Assembly (NCBI GenBank): GCA_016931085.1
Contig: JAFGFO010000350.1
Coordinates: forward strand, 1 to 19,704
Length of the DNA: 19,704 nucleotides
Source: Thermoflexales bacterium
GTDB lineage: Bacteria; Chloroflexota; Anaerolineae; Fen-1058
Reading direction: 5' to 3'
In this document: positions 14,556 through 19,704 of the stretch, piece after piece
How the letters are laid out: every line of letters begins with the position of its first letter
Position numbering within the stretch: the stretch's first letter is position 1
Position numbers and translations under genes: made by a program
The notes under the pieces: model-generated
Databases searched by the model: none
Told to the model about the DNA's origin: nothing
The model's input: only the letters and a program-made list of their open reading frames with translations

Positions 14556-15566
14556 CTACCCAATCGCCGGGAGCACGAACGCTTCCAACAGCGGCCAGCG
14601 GTCCCGCCAGACGCCGCCCGGCCGCGAGGCGATGACGACGACCACGTCTTGATCGGGCAGACAAAAGATGTGCTGCCCGCCGCGCCCCACGGCGGCGTAA
14701 ACCCGCACACCGTGCACGTCGCGCAGCCACCACTGGTAACCGTAGCCCGGCGTGTGCGGGCTGGTCGACGCCTCGACCCACCGGCTCGAAACGATCTGCG
14801 CGTCCTCCCAGCGCCCGCCGTTGAGATAGAGAAAACCAAAGCGCGCCATGTCCACGGCCGTTAGATTCAGCCCCCAGCCGCCCGTGCTGTTTCCCTGCGG
14901 GTCAGACACCCACTGCACGGCTTGCCCCTCCCTGTCCCGGTCGCCGGCCGGCAGCGGGCCGATCCCAAGCGGGCCGAACAGGTGCTCGTTGGCGAACTCG
15001 CGCGCGCACTTGCCCGTGGCCCGCGTGAGGATGACTGAAAGCAGGTGAGAGGCGGCGCTGTTGTACTGAAAGCGCCCAAGCAGCCTGGCCCGAACCGGCA
15101 CGCCCAGGATGAAAGCCGTCCAGTCCGGGCTTCTCCACAGCCTCAGCAGCATAGGCTCGTAGCCCCGTGCGCCGCTTCGCCACTGGAAGCCGGCCGTCAT
15201 CGTCAGCAGGTGCTCGAGGCTCAGCTCGCGTTTCAAGTCGTCGCGCGCGGAAGCTTCGAACTCGGGGAAAAAGTCCATCACCTTTTGCTCGACCCCTGCC
15301 AGGTAGCCCTTGTCGATGGCGATGCCGACCAGGGTGGACGTGAAGCTCTTGGTCACCGAGGCCAGGACCTGGGCGGCGCCTGGCCCCGAGCCGTTGTAAT
15401 AGTTTTCGACGACGAGATAGCCGGACCTGCCGACGAGCAGAGCGTTCACGCTCTCGAAGCGGGCCTCGACCTCGCGGGCGAGCGCCGCCAATGCCTCCGT
15501 GCGCATTCCCACCGCGGCGGCCTCTGCCTGCCGCCAGTCCTGCGTAGGCCAGTAATCTCTGTTCAC
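14556..15566 (-). CDS. Class C beta-lactamase-like serine hydrolase
   Basis: The 336-residue product belongs to the serine beta-lactamase/penicillin-binding-protein-like hydrolase family (AmpC/EstB type). The nucleophile motif SVTK (S70, K73) and the second motif YNS (Y168-S170) are clear, and GRGGQ (294-298) is the likely third motif. No signal peptide or membrane segment is visible at the N terminus, so a cytoplasmic esterase or amidase-like role is more likely than a periplasmic beta-lactamase. The substrate is unknown. The start is the GTG at 15566, which overlaps the TGA of the UvrA-type gene (GTGA) and follows a G-rich stretch that may serve as ribosome binding site. A longer in-frame reading would lie wholly inside that gene and is rejected. 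The coupling suggests the two proteins are made together. Confidence 0.93.
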   Translation of the reverse strand: MNRDYWPTQDWRQAEAAAVGMRTEALAALAREVEARFESVNALLVGRSGYLVVENYYNGSGPGAAQVLASVTKSFTSTLVGIAIDKGYLAGVEQKVMDFFPEFEASARDDLKRELSLEHLLTMTAGFQWRSGARGYEPMLLRLWRSPDWTAFILGVPVRARLLGRFQYNSAASHLLSVILTRATGKCAREFANEHLFGPLGIGPLPAGDRDREGQAVQWVSDPQGNSTGGWGLNLTAVDMARFGFLYLNGGRWEDAQIVSSRWVEASTSPHTPGYGYQWWLRDVHGVRVYAAVGRGGQHIFCLPDQDVVVVIASRPGGVWRDRWPLLEAFVLPAIG

Positions 15567-17989
15567 GGCACCCCCACCTTCAAGAACGGCCCTACCCGCG
15601 AGCGCGGGTCCCCCCGCAGCGTCCACGGCGACCCCTCGGCGATGATCTGCCCCCCCTCGTTTCCCCCGCCTGGCCCCAGCTCGATCAGCCAATCGCAGTA
15701 CGCCAGTATTCCCGGATCGTGCTCGATCACGATGGCCGAGTTCCCCTGCTTCACCAGCGTGTCCAGGATCGCCAGCAGCCTGGCCGTATCGTACAGGCTC
15801 AGCCCGGTGCTCGGCTCGTCCAGGATGTAGAGGATGTTCCCCCGCCGGCGGCGGCCGATTTCCTTGGCCAGCTTGACGCGCTGCGCCTCGCCGCCGCTCA
15901 ACGTCGGCGACGGCTGCCCCAGGCTGATGTACCCCAGCCCGGTCCGGGCCAACACGTCCAGCATGGCGTGAATCGACGGCGTGTCTTGAAAGAAGGCGGC
16001 TGCTTCCGAAACGCTCATGGCCAGAACGTCGAGGATGCTCTTGCCGCGGTAGGTGACCGCCAGGACACCGGGCTCGTAGCGTTGCCCCTGGCACTCTTGA
16101 CAGCGGCTGGAGACGAACTGGTTGCCCCCCAACCAGTACCTGTGGTGGCCAAGCCCCTTGCAGGCCGGGCAGGCGCCCTTGGCGCTGAACGAAAAGTGAG
16201 CGGGGCTGTAGCCGCGCTGCCTGGCCAGCGGCTGCCGGGCGAAGAGCGCCCTGATCTTGTTCCAGATGCCGACGTAGGAGGCCGGGTGAGAATCGTGCCG
16301 CCGGCCGATGGGCGACTGCGAGACCAAGGCAAAGCCTGCGATGTGCTCCAGCCCGTCGATCGCCCCGGCCCGGGGACCCGGCACCACAAAGTCAGCTTCC
16401 TCGCCTGCGTCGCTTTCCACCTCCTCCGCCTCCATCGCCTGGCGCGCCAGCAGCGGGACGAGCGTGTCGGAGACGAGCGAGCTTTTCCCGCTGCCCGAAA
16501 CGCCCGCCACGCCGACGAGCACGCCCAGCGGAAAGGCCACGTCGACGTCCTTGAGATTGTTCGTCCTGGCGTGATACAGCCTCAGCCGGGGCGTCGCGCT
16601 GGTGACGGGGGCATAGTCGTGCCGGGCCTTGGCGGGCACGGCCAGCCGCCCTGAAAGATACTGGCCCGTGATCGAGCGCTCCGATCGGAGCAGCCCGGCG
16701 TAATCCCCCTGGTAGACGACCTGCCCGCCCTCGACGCCGGCCAGCGGCCCAAAGTCGATCACGTGCTGCGCCCGCTCGATGGTGTTCCTGTCGTGCTCGA
16801 CGACGATGACGGTATTGCCCAACTCCTTCAGCGCCTCGATTTGATCGAGCAGATCGGCCTTCTCCAGCTCGTGCAGCCCTACCGTCGGCTCGTCGAGGAC
16901 GTAGATGAGCGAGTTCATTTTGGACTCCAGGTGCGAGGCCAGGAAAAGCCGCTGGAGCTCTCCCCCGCTGAGGGTTGGAATCGCCCGGTAAGAGCTCAGG
17001 TGTCCCAGGCCAACGTGGCTGAGATCAGCCGTTATGCGCAGGATGTCCTTGACCAGGTTTTGCCCGAAGGGTGAAAGCGGCTCTTGCGCCGCCAGATCTT
17101 GCAAGAAAGTGCCCAGCTCGGCGATCGTCATGCGCCCCAGTTGGCCGATGTGCTTGCGGCCGAGCGTGACCCGGCGCGCTTCCGGCCCCACCCGGTAGCC
17201 CTGGCATTCGGGGCAGTCCGTCACCTCGATCACGTCGCCGGCGCCCTCGCCCCGGGCTGCGCGGTGTTTCAGATGATCGAAGAGATTGTGGCTGCGCTTC
17301 CGGTAGGGATTGCGAATCTCTAGCCCGTACAGGATGTGGTCGCGCGCCTCGTCGGGCATCTGGCGGAAGGGCGTGTCGGCGTATGGCTTGAGGCGGCCCT
17401 TGAGCAAGTGCTGGAAGGTGGAGAGCGCCCCCGCCCTTGCCAGCACCTGGCTGAGCGTGATAGCCTCGTCGGGAACGAGTCTGTCCATCGCCAGCTCGAA
17501 ATGGACGCCCCGCCCCTCGCACGCCAGGCACATCCCGTTCGGCGAGTTGAACGAAAAGACGTTGGCTGCCAGCCTTTCCTCCACGTTCCCGCATTGCTCG
17601 CAGGCCAGGTCGCCGCCGACGCTCGTCCCACACAGCGAACAGGGCATGTGGCCTTCGCGCGCGTAGAGCATCCCCAGGTAGGCCAGCAGCCTGGTGCGCG
17701 TGCCCACCACCGAGCGCGGGTTGCTCTGGCGGATGATGGCCTGCTGCACGGCCACCGTCGGGCCGATGCCGTCGATCTGGTCGAAGGCGTCTTCGCCGGC
17801 GATGTTCCACAGCATCCCGATCGACTGCAAGTACTGCTTGCGTTCCTCCTCGAAGACGATGTCGAAGGCCAGGCTCGACTTGCCCGACCCGCTTACGCCG
17901 GTGACGACGACCAGGCTGTCCTTGGGGATGCCGACGTCGACGTTCTTCAAGTTGTGGAGGCGCGCGCCGCTGATGGTGATGTGTTTCAT
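15563..17989 (-). CDS. UvrA2-type ABC ATPase lacking the UvrB-binding domain
   Basis: The 808-residue protein has two UvrA-type ABC halves. The first has Walker A GVSGSGKS (31-38), signature LSGGE (340-344) and LDEPTVGL (365-372); the second has GVSGSGKS (496-503), LSGGE (697-701) and LDEPSTGL (723-730). Zinc-module cysteines are present (C117, C120, C130, C133, C154, C157, C259, C262, C607, C610, C630, C633). Canonical UvrA is about 940 residues. Here only some 40 residues separate the LYARxG stretch (109-113) from FSFN (145-148), where the UvrB-binding domain should lie. This matches UvrA2/DrrC-type proteins, known from drug self-resistance and damage tolerance, rather than the excision-repair UvrA. 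An acidic insertion (about 518-533) interrupts the second half. The start MKHITISGARLHNLK fits the family, but no good ribosome binding site precedes it; a strong inverted repeat sits in the leader. Confidence 0.93.
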   Translation of the reverse strand: MKHITISGARLHNLKNVDVGIPKDSLVVVTGVSGSGKSSLAFDIVFEEERKQYLQSIGMLWNIAGEDAFDQIDGIGPTVAVQQAIIRQSNPRSVVGTRTRLLAYLGMLYAREGHMPCSLCGTSVGGDLACEQCGNVEERLAANVFSFNSPNGMCLACEGRGVHFELAMDRLVPDEAITLSQVLARAGALSTFQHLLKGRLKPYADTPFRQMPDEARDHILYGLEIRNPYRKRSHNLFDHLKHRAARGEGAGDVIEVTDCPECQGYRVGPEARRVTLGRKHIGQLGRMTIAELGTFLQDLAAQEPLSPFGQNLVKDILRITADLSHVGLGHLSSYRAIPTLSGGELQRLFLASHLESKMNSLIYVLDEPTVGLHELEKADLLDQIEALKELGNTVIVVEHDRNTIERAQHVIDFGPLAGVEGGQVVYQGDYAGLLRSERSITGQYLSGRLAVPAKARHDYAPVTSATPRLRLYHARTNNLKDVDVAFPLGVLVGVAGVSGSGKSSLVSDTLVPLLARQAMEAEEVESDAGEEADFVVPGPRAGAIDGLEHIAGFALVSQSPIGRRHDSHPASYVGIWNKIRALFARQPLARQRGYSPAHFSFSAKGACPACKGLGHHRYWLGGNQFVSSRCQECQGQRYEPGVLAVTYRGKSILDVLAMSVSEAAAFFQDTPSIHAMLDVLARTGLGYISLGQPSPTLSGGEAQRVKLAKEIGRRRRGNILYILDEPSTGLSLYDTARLLAILDTLVKQGNSAIVIEHDPGILAYCDWLIELGPGGGNEGGQIIAEGSPWTLRGDPRSRVGPFLKVGVP

Positions 17990-18001
17990 GATAGTCTACT
18001 G

Positions 18002-18034
18002 AGGTGACCGGCACCTCCGGGGCGCCGGTCACCT
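18002..18034. promoter_or_regulatory. Inverted repeat in the uvrA-type gene leader
   Basis: AGGTGACCGGC (18002-18012) and GCCGGTCACCT (18024-18034) are perfect 11-base inverted copies around an 11-base spacer, 12 bases upstream of the start codon. On the transcript this would be a strong stem at the very 5' end; as DNA it could be an operator. No T-run follows on the minus strand, which argues against a terminator. Confidence 0.65.
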
Positions 18035-18041
18035 GGCTACC

Positions 18042-18070
18042 AGCATAACGCAATTTCTCATTTCGCGCAA
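18042..18070 (-). promoter_or_regulatory. Weak promoter candidate for the uvrA-type gene
   Basis: TTGCGC (18070-18065) and TATGCT (18047-18042) are 17 bases apart on the minus strand, with three and four consensus matches of six. Transcription would start near 18035, exactly at the outer edge of the inverted repeat. Confidence 0.35.
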
Positions 18071-18168
18071 GCGAAGATTGATCTCCTTGGTATGTGGCAG
18101 GTCGGGGAGATCTTATTCAGTGTGCTCAGCGGCTTTCAGTGTGTCAGTGATTCCAGGATGTGCCCCGT

Positions 18169-18197
18169 TTGACAAACCATCCTGCCTATAGTATGAT
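18169..18197 (+). promoter_or_regulatory. Strong purL promoter
   Basis: A perfect -35 TTGACA (18169-18174), a 17-base spacer and TATGAT (18192-18197, five of six) form the best promoter in the window. Transcription would begin near 18204, leaving a leader of about 94 bases that contains the palindrome at 18243-18268. Confidence 0.8.
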
Positions 18198-18242
18198 GCT
18201 CACGTTTAATCAAGCCCTGATTCCATTGCAAAGAAAATACTC

Positions 18243-18268
18243 GTAGGGCGCGGTCACCGCGCCCCTAC
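18243..18268. repeat. REP-like GC-rich palindrome in the purL leader
   Basis: The left arm GTAGGGCGCGGT (18243-18254) pairs with the right arm ACCGCGCCCCTAC (18256-18268), with a single-base bulge and a minimal centre. No T-run follows, so it is not an intrinsic terminator. GTAGGG...CCCTAC palindromes of this style resemble dispersed REP-type elements in bacterial genomes; other copies in this genome could not be checked. Confidence 0.6.
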
Positions 18269-18297
18269 ACCCTTGCCAAAGGAGGGGCGAAAAACGC

Positions 18298-19704
18298 ATG
18301 GATTACCGAGTTGAAGTCATGTGGCAAGACCCGTCCAGGGTGGACGGCCGGGCGGTCGAGTTGCTCGACCAATTGGCCCACCTGGGTCTCGATCGCGTCC
18401 GGCAGGTGCGCGTAGACGACCTGTACTTTTTGCGCGGCGAACTTTTAACTGAGGATATCGAGCGCCTGGCCAGCGAGCTGCTGGTCGACCCGGTCGTCGA
18501 AGGCTATCGCTGGCGGCCAGTGCCATTAGGAAGTGGTGCGCCAGCCGGTGAGCCGGGACTGGTCGTCGAGGTTGGCTACCACCCGGGCGTCACCGATCCG
18601 GTCGCCTGGCACCTGCTCCGCCGCGCCCACATGCTGGGCGTCACCACGCTCGAGGCCGTGACGACCGGCACGCGCTACACCTTCACCGGCGATCTGGACC
18701 GAGACGATCTGGACCGGCTCGCGCGCGAGCTGTTGTGCAATGACGTTGTCCAAGCTTATACATTGGGACCGATGCAGCCGGCCTTTGTGCCCAGGGCTGA
18801 ACCCAGCGGCGTGGTAGAGATCATCCCGCTGCGCCAGGTGGAAGACGACGAGGCGCTGGCGCGCTTGAGCGTGGAGCGCGTGCTCTTCCTCTCGCTCGAA
18901 GAGATGAAGACCATCCGCGACGAATTCCGCCGCCTGGGACGTGACCCGACCGACTTGGAGTTGGAGACGCTGGCCCAGACCTGGTCGGAACACTGCCAGC
19001 ACAAGGCCTTCAAGTCCAAGATCGACTATACTTGCCTGGGCGGCCTCCGGCGCGTGCTGCCCTCCGGCCACTCCCCAGACTCGTCTTACCAGGAGACGAT
19101 TCCCGGCCTGCTGCGCACCTATCTGCGGGCGGCCACCGAGCGCCTGGAGTGTGACTGGGTGCTGTCGGCCTTTGTCGACAACGCCGGCATTCTCGACTTT
19201 GACCAGGACTGGGAAGTCTCCTTCAAGCTGGAAACGCACAATCATCCCTCGGCACTGGAGCCATTCGGCGGCGCTAACACCGGCATCGGCGGCGTCATCC
19301 GCGACATCATCGGCGTCTCGGCCCGCCCGATCGCCAACACCGATGTGCTCTGCTTTGGCCCACTCGATATGGAGCGCGGCCAGATGCCGGGTGGCATCCT
19401 GCACCCTCGCCGCATCGCGCGCGGGGTTGTGGCCGGCATCGAAGACTATGGCAACAAGATGGGCATTCCCACCGTCTCTGGCGCCATCCTGTACCACCCC
19501 GCCTACGCCGCCAACCCGCTGGTCTACTGCGGCTGCGTCGGCCTGGCGCCCAAGGGGCTGCACAAGCACGCGGCCCGGCCGGGCGACTTGTGCGTGACGC
19601 TGGGCGGGCGCACCGGCCGCGACGGCATCCACGGCGCCACCTTTTCCTCGGCCGAGCTGACGCACGAGACCGGCCAGACGGTCGGCTCGGTCGTCCAGAT
19701 CGGC
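18298..19704 (+). CDS. purL: Phosphoribosylformylglycinamidine synthase PurL with two N-terminal PurS-like domains (partial)
   Basis: PurL is the ATP-dependent FGAM synthase of purine biosynthesis. It amidates FGAR with ammonia supplied by the glutaminase PurQ. The visible 469 residues begin with two PurS-like repeats (about 1-75, starting DYRVEVMWQDP and ending VDPVVEGY; and about 88-160, starting LVVEVGYHPG and ending NDVVQAY). The linker domain with TWSEHCQH (228-235) follows, and then the first AIRS-like ATP domain with ETHNHPSALEPFGGANTG beginning at E312. The gene continues past the window edge, so no stop is seen. The ATG at 18298 follows AAAGGAGGGG (18278-18287), spaced a little long at ten bases. 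Small PurL enzymes usually need a separate PurS; here the PurS function seems fused, as in the N-terminal domain of large PurL. Strong promoter upstream; divergent from the uvrA-type gene. Confidence 0.95.
   Translation, partial: MDYRVEVMWQDPSRVDGRAVELLDQLAHLGLDRVRQVRVDDLYFLRGELLTEDIERLASELLVDPVVEGYRWRPVPLGSGAPAGEPGLVVEVGYHPGVTDPVAWHLLRRAHMLGVTTLEAVTTGTRYTFTGDLDRDDLDRLARELLCNDVVQAYTLGPMQPAFVPRAEPSGVVEIIPLRQVEDDEALARLSVERVLFLSLEEMKTIRDEFRRLGRDPTDLELETLAQTWSEHCQHKAFKSKIDYTCLGGLRRVLPSGHSPDSSYQETIPGLLRTYLRAATERLECDWVLSAFVDNAGILDFDQDWEVSFKLETHNHPSALEPFGGANTGIGGVIRDIIGVSARPIANTDVLCFGPLDMERGQMPGGILHPRRIARGVVAGIEDYGNKMGIPTVSGAILYHPAYAANPLVYCGCVGLAPKGLHKHAARPGDLCVTLGGRTGRDGIHGATFSSAELTHETGQTVGSVVQIG

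Larger units (their letters stand above)
17990..18297. other. Divergent intergenic region between the uvrA-type gene and purL
   Basis: These 308 bases hold an 11-base inverted repeat next to the uvrA start, a weak candidate uvrA promoter, a 9-base direct repeat (TTCAGTGTG at 18116-18124 and 18135-18143, 19 bases apart), the strong purL promoter and a leader palindrome. No open frame in it looks like a gene, and no riboswitch class was recognised. Confidence 0.6.

Noticed and set aside
15567..16094. N-terminal extension of the serine hydrolase by about 176 residues
   Set aside because: It lies wholly inside the second ABC half of the uvrA-type gene in another frame and has shadow-like Arg/Gly/Ala composition. 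The family-typical protein starts at the GTG at 15566.
17025..18053. Minus-strand open frame of 342 codons overlapping the uvrA-type gene
   Set aside because: It is an out-of-frame reading of the same strand with no motif, while the overlapping frame has Walker A and zinc-module motifs.
18526..19665. Minus-strand open frame of 379 codons opposite purL
   Set aside because: It is antisense to clear PurL motifs (TWSEHCQH, ETHNHP) on the plus strand, and its own product resembles nothing.

Overview
The window reads as a GC-rich bacterial chromosome segment, most likely from a Chloroflexota (Anaerolineae-like) genome. This placement is inferred from the GC-rich dense coding, receiver domains of the 'TGPLGYILKPF' type, a CYTH/CHAD protein, a PurS-PurS-PurL fusion, and many short heptad-type tandem repeats with REP-like palindromes. 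No 16S rRNA or other decisive marker is present. I support eleven protein-coding genes, the last cut by the window edge, and see no rRNA, tRNA, CRISPR array or insertion sequence.

Layout. Positions 1-99 hold a short CTCTGTG repeat array. Positions 100-4196 (minus) carry three consecutive genes that each begin with a closely related receiver domain: REC-HisKA-HATPase, REC-PAS-PAS with no kinase, and REC-GAF-HisKA-HATPase. They look like a duplicated signalling operon. Positions 4235-8142 (minus) carry priA (replication-restart helicase), translationally coupled by an ATGA overlap to a CorC/HlyC-type CBS membrane protein. Positions 8161-8542 are non-coding, with an AT-rich tract and five DnaA-box-like sites: a candidate replication origin lying downstream of dnaA (8543-9937, minus). 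Upstream of dnaA are a good sigma70-type promoter and a palindrome. Positions 10102-12294 (minus) hold a polytopic GT39-like glycosyltransferase whose N terminus and one internal loop are encoded by heptad repeats.

A divergent regulatory region (12295-12567) with two consensus-like promoters and inverted short-repeat arrays separates that gene from a plus-strand CYTH-CHAD protein (12568-14550), which carries a predicted helix-turn-helix between its two domains. Converging on it are a UvrA2-type ABC ATPase lacking the UvrB-binding region (15563-17989) and a class C beta-lactamase-like serine hydrolase coupled to it by a GTGA overlap. Divergent from uvrA, after a strong promoter and a leader palindrome, purL (18298 onward, plus) runs off the window.

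How the genes fit together. The dnaA / candidate oriC / priA neighbourhood makes this a replication-centred region. The uvrA2-hydrolase pair suggests a resistance or detoxification unit. The three-REC cluster is probably a branched phosphorelay. The most noteworthy signals are the candidate oriC, the CYTH-HTH-CHAD fusion, the kinase-less REC-PAS-PAS protein, and the heptad repeats that have invaded gene ends and coding sequence.
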